Shown: in pieces, positions 1 to 10,894 of the stretch | Numbering within the stretch: the first letter of the stretch is position 1 | Layout: each line of letters begins with the position of its first letter | DNA from: Sarcophilus harrisii | Taxonomy: Eukaryota > Chordata > Mammalia > Dasyuromorphia > Dasyuridae | Assembly (NCBI RefSeq): GCF_902635505.1 | Contig: NC_045428.1 | Coordinates: 430,133,106-430,197,105 of the forward strand | Length of the DNA: 64,000 bases | Direction of reading: 5' to 3' | Program-made: the position numbers and the translations under genes | The notes under the pieces: model-generated | The model's input: only the letters and a program-made list of their open reading frames with translations | Database searches by the model: none | What the model was told of the DNA's origin: nothing

Positions 1-892
1 GGTTAAGAGTTGAAGCATTCCAAATGAAGCAGGATTCTATCCCTTTTCTCACTCACCCTCTATACACAGGGAGTGCAGTTCTTACTGTGGATTCTCCCAA
101 GGAGGGTACCTGAGAAGTCAAGTTCTCTGGCCTATATTGTAACTGAGTCATCAAGCTACTTTTTTATTAACCACTCTGGAACATATTGCATTCCTTCTGA
201 TTTTTACCAACAATTATTCATGACTCTGCTTTGTTGTCTGCCAGAAAATAATCAAATGGGAATGTGTTGGTTTGATAGGAGTTTCACAACTTTGCTTAGG
301 TGGCAGCATTTCCTGATTCAGCATATAAAGCTGTGTCTTGCTTCCCTTCTACCAAAGACTATATGTGATACAGGTCATAACCTTCTAAAAATAAATGGAT
401 AAAGCATAAGCTTTGCATTTAAAATGCTATCAAGTGTTGTGGCACAACAATAGCACAAATTATTTTGACTTGAAAAGAAAGAACTTGACAGTGTTCTGAA
501 AGTGATGTTAGGGAATGTATGCTGAATAAACCTGTCAAAGGCAGGGCTGGGACCTTCAGTTATGAAGTTACTAAAGTAGATTTCTTCCACTCCCTAATTT
601 TTTCCACCATCTGTATTCCTAAATCTCCCTTTTCCTTTTCTCTCTCACCAAAACCCCCATACTTAGTGACCTTATCTTTTCAAGTATTATATTCTCATGC
701 TTGCACAATACTGTCACTTTTGAGAAAAAAGAATTTGACAAATCGACTCACACCAAAGAGTTTGAGACTTAATGTTTTAAGTCTAGGTAATGTTTTGCCT
801 AAATCAGTGTTCACAAACTCAAATAGAAATAGAGGTCACTAAATCAAATCTAAAAGATACTTGCAGTATGTATATTGACTTCCCTGATCTAA
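1..892. other. No gene or clear repeat seen
   Basis: AT-rich, unique-looking sequence. Open frames on both strands are short, overlap each other in different frames and resemble no protein family I know. There is no CpG cluster, splice-bounded exon or recognisable repeat consensus. Confidence 0.5.
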
Positions 893-1136
893 TTATCTAC
901 CTCCCTGGCTTTCTTTAAGTCCCAACTGAAATCCTCCCTTCTTCAGGAAGCCTTCTCCAATATTTCTTAATTCCAGTGCTTTTTCTCTATTAATGCTATA
1001 TGTAGCTTGTTTTGAATATATTTGTTTGCATATTTTCTCTTCTATTAGACAATAATTTTCTCTGGAGAAGGGATTGTTTCTTTGTTTCTTTTTGTATCCC
1101 CAACATTTAGCACATTTAGTAGGCATTTAATACATG
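893..1136 (+). repeat. L2 LINE 3' end
   Basis: The order of blocks matches the 3' terminus of L2-class LINEs (CR1 clade): a CTTC-AAGTCCCA block, a stretch around TTAGAC with a GGAGAAGGGATTG block, then TTTGTATCCCCAA, then a TTTAGCACA...AGTAGGCATTTAATA tail. Divergence from the remembered consensus is high, so the copy is old. It is a non-coding fossil and meets an oppositely oriented L2 tail directly downstream. Confidence 0.7.
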
Positions 1137-1240
1137 TTTATTGTATGCTTTCTTATTATGTGCCAGACATTGGGTTGTGGCGGGAATACAAATGAGCAAA
1201 AAGACAGATAGTTACAATCTAAAAGGGAAGTTAAAATTTT
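1137..1240 (-). repeat. L2 LINE 3' end, antisense
   Basis: The run TTATGTGCCAGACATTGG, then GGAATACAAATGAG and a block around ACAATCTAAAAGGG, is the reverse complement of the L2 3' tail. It lies tail-to-tail with the sense L2 copy ending near 1,136. Confidence 0.55.
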
Positions 1241-1546
1241 AAAAATATGCTTAAAAAGACAGAGATGAGGAGGATATTTTTATTGATGACAAAGTTTCAG
1301 TGTCAGAAAAATAACCAAGAAGGAATTTGACTGACTTAAGCCATCCCTCCCAATAGGGATCTTCTGCATAATTTTCCCAGCTGTGCTTGGATTAATACTC
1401 AAACTCACAGCCCACCACCTAATTACTGCCACTCAATTGCTTGACCAAATCCAGCAGCATGGTGGAGAAAGGCAAGGATAGGTAAGCAGAACTACTGAAA
1501 AAGATCCATCCTTGAATTCACATCCTTCTTTAAAATTAGTATCTTT

Positions 1547-1735
1547 TATTTTAATATATTTAACATCTACTGGTCATCCTGCCATCTAGGGGAGGGGGTG
1601 GGGGGGTAAGAGGTGAAAAATTGGAATAAGAGGTTTGGCAATTGTTAATGCTGTAAAGTTACCCATGCATATATCCTGTAAATAAAAGGCTATCAAATAA
1701 ATAAAATAAAATAAAATAAAATAAAAAAGAGAAAA
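1547..1735 (+). mobile_element. L1 3'-UTR insertion with target-site duplication
   Basis: A 5'-truncated marsupial L1 carrying only the last ~190 bp. It shows TGCCATCTAGGGGAGGGG, a TTACCCATGCATATATC block, a terminal AATAAA-like stretch and an (AAAAT)n tail. The 15-bp sequence AAAATTAGTATCTTT occurs at 1,532-1,546 and again at 1,736-1,750, exactly flanking the element. This is the expected signature of target-primed reverse transcription. It has no coding capacity. Confidence 0.92.
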
Positions 1736-1750
1736 AAAATTAGTATCTTT

Positions 1751-2199
1751 CTTATTCAGAGAGAGCAGCTAGCAGCTAAAATGTGGTCACATGACTTTGA
1801 TGCTTGCCAGCATCTCAAGATTCCATTTCCGTAAACTGCTCTCACACCAGCTCAGCTTCATCCTGAAATAAATAGAAAATCACCTAAAAAATAGTCTGTT
1901 CTTCGATTATTATTCATGCCCCTGACACCTTGTTGAGGGCCCCTGACACTTAGATTGCTGGAAACAGTTGCACTCCAAGAGAAACCTACACAAACATTCA
2001 GCATCCAATAATTTTTTTTCCTTCTGAATCAATTCAGTGGTGCTTATTGTATCCAGCTTGCTTTTCATTGCTTGCCTTTCCCCTATACTTACAGTACTCT
2101 CCTTCACCTTTGCCTTTGAAGGATTGACTTAGACCTTTTGATTATCCTAGCTACTTATGCCTTGTCTTTCTAAGGATACTTCATTTATGTATCATGTGT
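1751..2199. other. No gene or clear repeat seen
   Basis: Unique-looking sequence after the L1 insertion. A 65-codon minus-strand frame at 1,910-2,107 has no recognisable domain and is probably chance. Confidence 0.45.
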
Positions 2200-2337
2200 G
2201 TATCCATTTATGAACATGTTTCCCCCATTAAAATGTAAATCCTGTGAGAGGAGGATTTGTTTTTGCTTTGTATCCGTCAATGCTTAGCACAGTTCTTGGA
2301 ATTTAGTAATAACTTGATAAATACTTTTTGACAGATT
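2200..2337 (+). repeat. L2 LINE 3' end
   Basis: The stretch CCCCCATTAAAATGTAAATC, then a TTTGTATC block and GCTTAGCACAGTTCTTGG with ATAAATACTTTTTGA, matches the L2 3' terminus at high divergence. Confidence 0.65.
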
Positions 2338-2884
2338 GGTTTCAGCTCAGTAAAAAAAAAAAAATTAAATTTAAATACAACTAAAATAATTTTGACCCAT
2401 AAGATGGCTGCTTAGTCATACTCTGCAAACCTCTGTCACCATTCAGCTCCACATAAAAGAATTATGTGACAGACGTGGGTTAATCATAGCTAAATCATCA
2501 AGACTAAAAGCAATACTAAAGTCATAAGGTTACAAATTTATGGGATAAATTTTAAAGATATTAGCTTGTTTGGGATGGCTGAAAAACAGGAAGACTAAAA
2601 ATGGAAGCAGCCTTCTTTCTGGACTTCAGCCTTTGCTTAACTAATTGATCACATGTTGGAGGTGAGAAACAAATACCAATTTCCTCCCTTCTGATGAGAA
2701 AGAAGCCACCAGGTCTTGCCATCTGCCTTCTGCTTCCTACAGCTCTTTAAGCTTGGCCATCTGCTCTGCTTTAATGCCAGCCATCTTATCTGACCTACTT
2801 ATATATAACATGAAGGGCTCCTGAGGCTTACTGTCCAACCCACCATTGTACTCTAAGGACATCTAGGAATTTTCATATCCGATC
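2338..2884. other. Unassigned sequence
   Basis: A short A-run near 2,351 and otherwise unique-looking DNA. The 2,650-2,880 part is more GC-balanced than its surroundings and could be an old unassigned element, but I cannot name it. No exon-like frame. Confidence 0.4.
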
Positions 2885-2998
2885 CCCCTGGATTTATTAT
2901 GTACTCAAAATATGAGCTTCTTGAAAGCAGTGAAAATCTTTCTATTTGTATCCCTAGTGAAGTGCATGGCTTATTATAAGTAATTACTAAACACTATT
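2885..2998 (+). repeat. L2 LINE 3' end, short
   Basis: GAGCTTCTTGAAAGCAGTG, a TTGTATCCCTAG block and a terminal ATGGCTTATTATAAG region resemble the last ~110 bp of L2. Old and degraded. Confidence 0.5.
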
Positions 2999-3484
2999 TA
3001 ATTTATGCATTCATTCATTGTTTTTTTAATTCTGCAGCTAATCTAATAATCCCTTGACACAATCTTAGACTTTCTTCTCATTTTTCTTCCAAGTCCTGTG
3101 ACATTGTTGTCTTCTGAGAAGAGAGTCTTCTCCAAAAAATGCAATTCTAGAGTCTATCACTTTCATCAGCCTTGCCTTTGAAGAATTTTCTTACCCACTT
3201 GCTATTTGATAGATTGGCAGAGCAAAATGGGTTAAAAATTCTAATAATTGAGTTTATATTCATTTTCAAATGCAAGGATATTGATTCATTTTTACTCTAA
3301 AGCTAGGGATATTGGCTTGCAGAGAGTGGCTCACCATGATGACCTAGAATCAAGATGAGAGAGGAAAGAGAAAAATTTGGTGATTCATTCCTCACTCTTG
3401 CAGCTTAAACTGGAAACTAAAAGAATTTGTGGGAGCACAGTAAAGCCTTATAGTCTGAATGTTATGTAGAAGTTAGCAGCAGCA

Positions 3485-3760
3485 AGGTTGTGGAATGTAG
3501 CTGGGGTAAAAAATGCCTGAATTGAAATCTGACCTCAGAGAATTACTAATTGTGTAACTTTGGGCAAATCCCTTAACCTTTTCTGGTTTACTTTCCTTAC
3601 TAAGAAAAATATGGATGTTAATAGCATCTACCTCCCAGGATTTCTGTGAAGATAGCATGAGATAATATTTGTAAAGATATTTTTAAATTTTATTTTTAAT
3701 TAATTTATAAAATTCTTTACAAATATTAAACAGTGCTCCACAAATGATGGCTATTATTAG
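3485..3760 (+). repeat. MIR-class SINE
   Basis: MIR/THER1-like order of blocks: a TGAAATCTGACCTCAGA region, TGTGTAACTTTGGGCAA, CCTTAACC, then AGGATTTCTGTGAAGATAG with AGATAATATTTGTAAAG, ending near CTATTATTAGAC. The 3' part contains a short AT-rich insertion around 3,690-3,720. Confidence 0.7.
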
Positions 3761-4084
3761 ACTATAATGTTTTCAGATTCCTACTTAAACTGATTAGCAT
3801 TGATCAGATCTAAACAAGCTTCAGTTAGCTTGCTGAGGGAGATGATTTTGTGAGATTGTTTATTTGTCAATTGTTTCATTTATATATATCTTTAATTAAG
3901 GCTAACAAACATACCTTGCTTTCTGGAAGAAGCCATTTTGTAAACATAAAAACCAAGGGCCAAACATTTTGGAAATCCTTTGGAATCCCTGAATCATTAC
4001 TTTGTTATTTTGTCAGGTGCACAGAGACCTTTGGTAGAATTTGGGGTGGGCTGCAGAAAGGTCAACATAACTTTTTGTGGTTGT

Positions 4085-4318
4085 CCTTTCAGTTGTATTT
4101 TACAACTTATGACCCTATTTTAAGTTTTCTTGACAAAGATATAGGAATGATTTGCCATTTCCTTCTCCAGTTCCTTTAATAGATGAGGAAACTAAGTTAA
4201 ACAGAATTAAATGCTTTGCCCATAGTAAGTTTCTGAGGTCAGATTTGAAAACAGGTCCTACTGATTCCGGGGCTGGCACTCTATCCACAGTTGTACCTAT
4301 TTGCCAACACAATATAGA
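4085..4318 (-). repeat. tRNA-derived SINE (WSINE/SINE1-like), antisense
   Basis: The reverse complement gives the long form of the marsupial tRNA-type SINE. On the plus strand one sees the tail side (ATGACCCTATTTTAAG, TTTGCCATTTCCTTCTCCAG, GATGAGGAAACTAAG) before the tRNA-like head (TCTGAGGTCAGATTTGAA, GGCACTCTATCCAC). The B-box-like segment lies near 4,245-4,255 on the minus strand. A 65-codon frame here is repeat-derived, not a gene. Confidence 0.8.
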
Positions 4319-4321
4319 CTA

Positions 4322-4440
4322 GGTCATAGAATTATAGATTTGCATCTCAAAAGGGCTATTAGAAGTCGCCTATTCCAACCCTTTCATTTTACAAATGAGG
4401 AAACTGAGTCCAACATGGAAGAATGATTTGTGCCAAAATT
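4322..4440 (-). repeat. CR1/MIR-type composite fragment
   Basis: Begins CATAGAATTATAGATTTG, the antisense of a CR1-type 3' terminus, and continues into an ACAAATGAGGAAACTGAG block shared with MIR-class SINEs in antisense. The assignment between the two families is uncertain. Confidence 0.4.
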
Positions 4441-4959
4441 TACTTCTAATATAGGAGTTTGTGGGAGAAGGGGAAGGAGCAGAACAGAGAAAGGCTTGAA
4501 AAGGGGAAATGTGATTTGAAAGTGTCTAAATTTGTGAAGAAAGTAAAGTATGAATTTGGGGAGGAGAAAGTTGGGAGAAACAGAACTATTTAAAGAGTAA
4601 ACTTCAGATCCAGATATTAATTATGCTTTCTGTGATAGTAGGTTGAAAGAGAAAATGGATAAAGCAATACTCAAAGGAAAGAATTCAAGGAGAAAGAAAA
4701 ATTAATTGGCAATTCATCTAAGAAAAGGTGAGTGGATCAAGTTGGTGGGCAAAGCAAAATAGTAGAATGCATTATGATATGAGGACAAAAAATGAAAAAG
4801 AAAAGCTATAAGATTGGTGCCAGGTTGAGAGGAGATAGGAAGCAAATGTAGAGTTTTTGTTCAGATGAAGGAAAGGAAGTCCTGTGCAGAAATCCAATTC
4901 CTTTAAGATAAAGATCCTTAACTGAGGTGCCTAGAAGTGAAGTACGCATATCTTCTAGT

Positions 4960-4963
<4 letters not shown>
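4441..4963. other. Purine-rich stretch, possibly antisense L2
   Basis: Strongly A+G biased on the plus strand with no good frame. It resembles the antisense of L2 coding sequence in composition, but I cannot align a clear motif, so the family is a guess. Confidence 0.25.

Positions 4964-5012
<49 letters not shown>
4964..5012. repeat. (GA)n microsatellite
   Basis: Uninterrupted GA dinucleotide run of about 49 bp. Uninterrupted runs of this length are typically polymorphic. Confidence 0.97.
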
Positions 5013-5015
<3 letters not shown>

Positions 5016-5930
5016 TTCAATCAGTCTAGAAAGTAGGGCTAATTTTGCAATGACTTTCACTGAGTGATATTTATGTTTCTGTCCCAGCCAAGTGATTGCT
5101 ATCTGTCTAGATATAAACTAAGTATAGACTGATATCCTTCATAAAAAAGAAGGTGAAGGGACTCAAGTCCCTTCTTTGGAAATACTTCTCAATATTCCAC
5201 ATCATTGTGGATAATGAAAAGTTGAATTATTCATAAAAGAAAACATAAAATAAGAAAATTTAGAATTCAAAAGGAAAAAACAGAATCTGAAGCAAAGAAG
5301 GGGAAATGGCCATTGTCAGAAAGTTAGATAGTGGAAGAAGGAGGAAAGAAAGAAAAGGAGAAGTGTATATTTAGAAATTCAAAAGAAAATTGAGACATTT
5401 CCTAAAGAGAATTGAGTTCTCTGAGGAGGAAGTAGCTACCTTTCTTCTAAAGAAAAAATGATATAGTACATTTAGAGAAGCTATAAGGTGAAAGCACGCT
5501 CAGTAATGGTTAGAGAAATAAGGCAAGAGTAGTGGCTGAGCAATTTGCTGACTTGATAGTGACACCAGAGAAGGCTGTTCTATTTTCCCATGTACCAAGG
5601 AAGAATAGAAAATTAGTATAATATCTTTCCTAATTTTTATTCATAGTTAAAAACATTGTTTTTCTTCAACTGGTTCTCAGGTACCATTTTTTCTGTACAA
5701 TCTTGATTGTGTTTCTTTGGATCTGTATCACTTTGGTACTATGTCTCTGTTAAAGAATTGTGCCCCAAGCCTTAAACAATGCTTTAAGTTCTTAAGTTAA
5801 AGTTCAATGCAAAGACTGGATTTTTTTGAAAGGGGTTCATATCAATCTTGGCCTTTCTGTACTCTTTCAGATGCATCAGCTTAGCCTATATAAAATGAGT
5901 ACCATTCATCACAGAAAATCTTAGATATTT
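5013..5930. other. No gene seen
   Basis: AT-rich sequence, purine-biased on the plus strand between about 5,250 and 5,620 and possibly degraded antisense L2. No frame of interest. Confidence 0.4.
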
Positions 5931-5994
5931 GGGTAGCAGAAATCATCTACTTCTATGCCTATGTTTTACTACTGGGAAAGGCAAAACTTAGGAG

Positions 5995-6047
<53 letters not shown>

Positions 6048-6090
6048 CCCAAATCTCACAACTAGAAAGTGGCAAAGCTTGGATTTTAAC
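5931..6090 (-). repeat. MIR-class SINE carrying a GA expansion
   Basis: TACTACTGGGAAAGGCAAA on the left and GACTTACCCCAAATCTCAC with TAGAAAGTGGCAAAGCTTGG on the right are two halves of an antisense MIR-type element. A GA tract sits between them where the consensus has a short AGAGAGG-like motif, so the microsatellite probably grew from the SINE. Confidence 0.55.
5993..6042. repeat. (GA)n microsatellite
   Basis: About 50 bp of GA repeat with one GAAA interruption near its start, inside a MIR-class SINE. Confidence 0.95.
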
Positions 6091-6513
6091 CCAATTCTTT
6101 CTTTTTATGCTTAAAAACCAAGTTGCTAAAGATGGGGGAGAGGAAAACAGGAAGAAATTATGTGTGGATATATAGATCTGTAAATTATCTGCTTAGGAAT
6201 GATAATTGAATTCAGCCGATGATATCACCAAACATGTATGTAGATATACAATAAAAGAAGCAAGAAACATGCTAATTTGTTCTTTATTAGTTGACAGCAT
6301 AGAAAGATTAGTATGGTCATTAGAAAGTTTATAAGTACTCATTTGTCCTGTAGTCTGCTGTTTTTCATTAATTGATAAGGGAAAAATCAGATCATCTGGA
6401 AACTTCACAAACTTGGCACCTTTGGAAACCAATAGAATGTGTCATTTCTTAGAAAATTTCAGATTGACTTCTTCCAATTTTTTTTCAAATAGCAACAAAA
6501 TAGAGCAGCAAAA

Positions 6514-6517
<4 letters not shown>
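6091..6517. other. No gene or clear repeat seen
   Basis: Unique-looking AT-rich sequence with frames under 80 codons on both strands and no recognisable domain. Confidence 0.4.

Positions 6518-6554
<37 letters not shown>
6518..6554. repeat. (CA)n microsatellite
   Basis: A pure AC/CA run of about 37 bp. The THTHTHTH peptide in the frame that crosses it is an artefact of the repeat. Confidence 0.97.
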
Positions 6555-6556
<2 letters not shown>

Positions 6557-8639
6557 TATCGTATTTCAGAGTTTTTTTCCACAAGGATGAAAGATTTTTT
6601 TCTCATTCACTTTACATTCTTTCCATGATTAATTTGAAACAGCTTATTGCAAATTCTTCTCACAAAACAATCTGCTTAGTATGGCATAATGCTGGCACAT
6701 AGAGACATTTACCCCAGATGATGACAGAATTTTAGGTTGGAATAAATTAGGGGCAGGTGAGGATAGCTAGGCATTGACCCTAAATAAGAAATAGTCATTC
6801 TTTCTACTTCTTTGGGAATTGCAAAGTAATTAGAACTCAGAAAAAATTACCAGATGGAATCCATAACTTTCACCTGCCTGGAGGATATAATACAATCTGG
6901 GACTCCTAAAATGGATGCCCCATGCATATTGTCTGAAGGGTGTCAATTATTCAGATTTATTCTCTTTTCCAAGAACCCTTAAGCAAGGAACAAAACACAC
7001 AACTAGTGACTTGGTGCCCGGTGAGGAAAAAAAAAGAGTAAGGGACAAAACTCCAACAGCAAATATTCTTTGTGATTTTGGTATTGAGTTGTTCATGTTA
7101 GGGGTGGACAGATTTAGCCAGATTTGCTCCAAGAGATCAGACTTTTGAGGGGTGGAGTTGAGAAAAGGGATACAACAAGTTTTTTGGTGTCACTGACTTT
7201 ATGGAAGTAAAATAACTCCAATCCTCTGAATGAAGTCTGGTAGGTAAATTTTGATTTCATCATTTCTACTATAATGTTTCCTTTAGGAGGATGCTGGCCT
7301 ATTCTATATCTTGATATGTTTTCATGGGGCTCAGGAAGCCTCAGAATTGTGTCAGGAAGACAAGCCTATATTCTGACTGCCCCTTAGAAAGCAAAATTTA
7401 TCATTTTTAATTGACAAGACAAGTTGAATTCAGTCAAACTAAATGTGAAAGAAGGGCAAGAATCATTGAAGGTAGTCCTAGGAGAAAATCTGCTTCCCCA
7501 AAGGCCTTTTTCACATCTAAAGAATTATAAATAGGTCATACACTTTTGAAAAATGTGACTGGGGGGATGGGGAAGGAGTGTTGTTTTTGAGTGAAAGTAC
7601 CTTACTACACAAATCAATTATATGACATAGCAAGTGATATTTCCTTTGGTAATTACACATTTTCTGTTTAACAGAAGGGAAATGTTTGTGTGAAATGCAT
7701 ATTATTTCCAGATCATGAATTAGTGCTATTGAGGAAATGACTCACTATGTCAGGAGCCCAATTTGATTTTCTAAACCTCTTTTCTTCTTCTTTCCCCTTA
7801 GATATTTCACCAAAGGAAAATGTACACTCTAAGTCTAGAATTCTACAAAAATAAAATTAAGTCTATTGAATTTTAAAGGTCCCAGATCAAAGGAATCTTG
7901 AATCTACATTTGAGAACTAGAAATATATACATAACATTTAGCAAAAGAAAACATTATTGAAAATAGCCCAGTCTCTGAGATTTCATGGCAAGGCACAAAG
8001 AAACATATTAGTGATAAAAATGACAAATGGGAATACCTGGCTGGCAAAACATGTATAACAGATACATTTAAAGGCTTGCAATATTTATATATAAACATTC
8101 TATTCTCCATACTGCAGTAGCAAAATATAAATATTAAATGCAGTCCAAGCTGCAAAGTGTTAAAGCAATTTGTTACATTGTAAGTAAAGATGATACATTA
8201 GGAAAACCTTTTGCTTCATTAAAATGCTGTTTATTTAAGTGTTAAATAGGACCAGGAACTTTTTCCTGTGTCCTAATTCAGAAAATTGAGGCCTGCTGAA
8301 CTGTAACTCTTTTATTCTATTCTGAAGTTAGGGAAGCTCTGAAACAGCTGCTCATGTGTTGGGGTAAATGCCTCATATGGGCTATAATGACATCAGGAAG
8401 TTTCCTTAATGGTCATAATGCAGATTGTGCCCATGTTCAGATGATCCTTATAAACAAAAGGAAGAAATAGTCCTAATCTGCTCCTATCTCAGCACTCCTA
8501 GAGTGCTCCCATCCCAGACTTCAACATTACCACAACCTGTTAAGTAGATTGTGAAAAATTTATACATAGACTTTTCCAATTACTGTAGCCATGATAGTGT
8601 GATAAAAGATCAGACTTAGAACTAAATGGTAGCTGAAAA
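6555..8639. other. No gene or clear repeat seen
   Basis: About 2 kb of unique-looking sequence. Frames reach 83 codons but show no domain, signal peptide or codon pattern that sets them apart from chance. No repeat consensus was recognised, which makes this one of the least repetitive stretches of the window. Confidence 0.4.
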
Positions 8640-8815
8640 CTAACTAACTTCGGGACATGAACTTATTTTTAATTAGTTTGGTAACTTTATTTCAATATAA
8701 TTGGTTCCTTTTGTTATTTCATGTTTTATATTTTCTCTATTTAAAATGTATTATTTTCAGGAGGGCCCATAGGCTTCCACAGACTGTCAAAAAGGTTCAG
8801 AATCCTTGCCTCCCT
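8640..8815. repeat. Possible hAT-Charlie-type non-autonomous DNA transposon
   Basis: TTTATTTCAATATAATTGG followed by an AT-rich stretch, then GGCCCATAGGCTTCCA, CAGACTGTCAAAAAGG and a TCAGAATCC terminus. It resembles a mammalian non-autonomous DNA element I remember as MER/Charlie-like. I did not verify terminal inverted repeats. Confidence 0.4.
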
Positions 8816-8849
8816 ACCTTAAAGGCCACCTTGTCTATGATTTTCATTT

Positions 8850-8945
8850 AGGTCAAGAGATTGGTCTAAAGTAACAATGAGTTAGGACTTGAATGAACCT
8901 TGTCCTCTGATCACCAGTGCAGTGGTCTTTGTACTTTATTAGAAC
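8850..8945 (-). repeat. MIR-class SINE, antisense fragment
   Basis: GTCAAGAGATTGGTCTAAAG, a GAGTTAGGACTTGAATGAA region, then TCCTCTGATCACCAGTGCAG match the antisense head of MIR. Short and diverged. Confidence 0.5.
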
Positions 8946-9039
8946 ACCTCCATTAAGTTTTTATAGAAAATGTCAGTGGCCTTATGCCATGTTTATGCCT
9001 GATTATCTTGATATGGCATAAATGAAGAAAAATCTCGAG

Positions 9040-9312
9040 AGTCTTAGAAGAAACCTTGAGAAGTCATTGAGTCTAACCACGCACCTGAGAGAAAGAGCTT
9101 CATCTCCATCACTTCAGACAGCTCTAATAAACCAACTACTCTTTTAAGCCAAGGAAAATAGTTTCAGTGTGGCTGGCTGCTTTTAATTTATATGTTCATT
9201 GATTTCAATATTGTAAAAACTTACTGGAAGTCAAATTCTGTCCTGAGACATTCAAGAGTAACTTCTATTAAATTTGACTTGGTTTGAACCATTTCCTTAT
9301 AAGCTCTCCTAT
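9040..9312 (-). repeat. CR1/L3 LINE 3' region, antisense
   Basis: AGAAACCTTGAGAAGTCATT, then an AGCTCTAATAA block and TTCCTTATAAGCTCT line up in order with the antisense of the CR1/L3 3' region (blocks around ACCTTAGAGGTCATCTAG and ACAGCTCTAATTG). It is old, with only short matching islands. Confidence 0.45.
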
Positions 9313-9474
9313 TTAATATATTTGTTATCAAGTCAGGGAAAGCTTGAATAGTTGATTTTCTCAAGGCTAGTGAATATTGGGTAGTGTATTCTTAGTTGCA
9401 TTTTTCTGTTAGTCATGGGAAAAACTTTCAATAGCCAAATGTGTGCTGAACATGACAACTTTCATCTGCTTATT

Positions 9475-9496
9475 TTATATATATATATATATATAT
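9475..9496. repeat. (TA)n microsatellite
   Basis: About 22 bp of pure TA repeat. Confidence 0.9.
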
Positions 9497-9499
9497 CCT

Positions 9500-9667
9500 T
9501 TCATGATCTTCCTGCTCAATGTGAGTGTCCTCCTCCAAAGCAAAATTAACCTTCAATTTTTTTACATATTTTTATGTAGTCTAAGTTTTGTTCTCATATC
9601 TCCATTTCTATCATAGTACCTGTCACATAATTGGTATTTGAAAGATACCTATTGTTTGTTTGATTGC
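9500..9667 (+). repeat. L2 LINE 3' end, degraded
   Basis: Ends with TCATAGTACCTGTCACATAA, TTGGTATTTGAAAGATA and TTGTTTGTTTGA, close in order to the L2 3' tail (GCACAGTGCCTGGCACATAG and onward). The upstream part is weak. Confidence 0.45.
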
Positions 9668-10019
9668 AGTGATCTGAGCTTTTTCATCCAAATTTGGGGA
9701 AAGTAACAATGAAGTTAGACCTAAAGAATGGGACTGAATCAACTGTGATTTATCAAGGTAAACTCCTCTCATTGTTTCAGCCAAACCACTCCAAGGCTAT
9801 CCTTCAATCTCTCCAGGAAGGTGAGGTGAAACCAAAGACACACTTGCAAACCAAATAGAGGTGGCTGATAAGCAGCTGCCAGGTGAAATAACCATCCAGT
9901 TTGTCCACCAGAATGCTAATATCAGCAGCCAGCAAAATGGCAGGGATTCATAATGTTTATTTTGGGTCATGCTGACACACACTGAAAGGGTGACATGTCA
10001 CTATTTTGCCCTTTCCAGT

Positions 10020-10110
10020 ACGGGTCAATAAGTGCCCACTATGTTTCAGGCCCTGTGCCAAGCCCTAGGAATACAAAGAAAGGGAAAAAAAATCTCTCCT
10101 CTAGAGTAGT
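10020..10110 (-). repeat. L2 LINE 3' end, antisense
   Basis: GTCAATAAGTGCCCACTATG, a GGCCCTGTGCCAAG block and CCTAGGAATACAAAGAAAG form the reverse complement of the L2 tail. The 71-codon frame across it is repeat-derived. Confidence 0.65.
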
Positions 10111-10308
10111 ACACTTTATCTATTGGATAGCCCTAGACAACAAACTGTGTTTCACCTTCCTATGCCATATAGTTGTACATTCAGACTATCTCATAATTTG
10201 CTTGTTATGAGATCTCATATCGTTAACCCTATGCCTCCTTCTTCTTTTCTCAAACAAAACTATTTTTCCAGGTAACTTCTACCATTTATATATTATATTC
10301 ATTTAACA

Positions 10309-10560
10309 AGCTATAAGGATAGCTAATTGGTACAGTAGATAGAGTGCCAAATCTAAAGTTGGGAAGATACTTTTTCCTGAGTTCAAATTTGGCCTCAGAT
10401 ATATACTAGCTATGCCATAATACTATGCCACTATACATACTAGCTATTGCCATAATGGCTTGCCTTGGTTTTCTTATCTGTAAAATGATCTAGAAGAGGA
10501 AATGGCAAATACCTATAGTATTTTTGTCAAGAAAATCTAAACTGAATCATGAACATTTGG
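10309..10560 (+). repeat. tRNA-derived SINE (WSINE/SINE1-like)
   Basis: ATAGCTAATTGGTACAGTAG (A-box region), then GAGTTCAAATTTGGCCTCAG (B-box region), later ATCTGTAAAATGATCTAG and AGGAAATGGCAAATACC. Near 10,410-10,460 there is a tandem duplication of the CATACTAGCTAT segment. Diverged but complete in outline. Confidence 0.75.
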
Positions 10561-10680
10561 GCATTATTGAAATTAAGATTTTAAGTTCCTTGAGGGCAGC
10601 AATGGCCTCTTTTTAAAAAATGAATTTTTTGTGGTTGACACAATGTCTTTCACATAGTAAGTGCTTTAAAAATATGTTTT
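10561..10680 (+). repeat. L2 LINE 3' end
   Basis: TAAGTTCCTTGAGGGCAGCA, a TGACACAATGTCTTTCACAT block and AGTAAGTGCTTTAAA form a standard L2 3' tail. It meets an antisense L2 tail a few bases downstream. Confidence 0.65.
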
Positions 10681-10684
10681 TCCC

Positions 10685-10885
10685 CTTAAGTACTAAGTAT
10701 TTTTAAGGCATTCTGTTTAACCCTGGGCATACAAAGACCAAAAAAATTAAAAATTAAAAAGAAAGCACATGGGTCTGCTCCCAAGGAGTTTACATTTTAA
10801 CTGAGGAGACAATGTGAAAATATCTAGATATTTACAAGATACATGAAAGGCAGACACAAGGTAGTCTTAGATTGGAAGAAACTAA
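10685..10885 (-). repeat. L2 LINE 3' end, antisense
   Basis: TTTAACCCTGGGCATACAAAG, AAGGAGTTTACATTTTAAC and AGGAGACAATGTG correspond to the antisense L2 tail and the sequence just upstream of it. An internal A-rich spacer lies at 10,738-10,762. Confidence 0.6.
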
Positions 10886-10894
10886 TAATAATAC

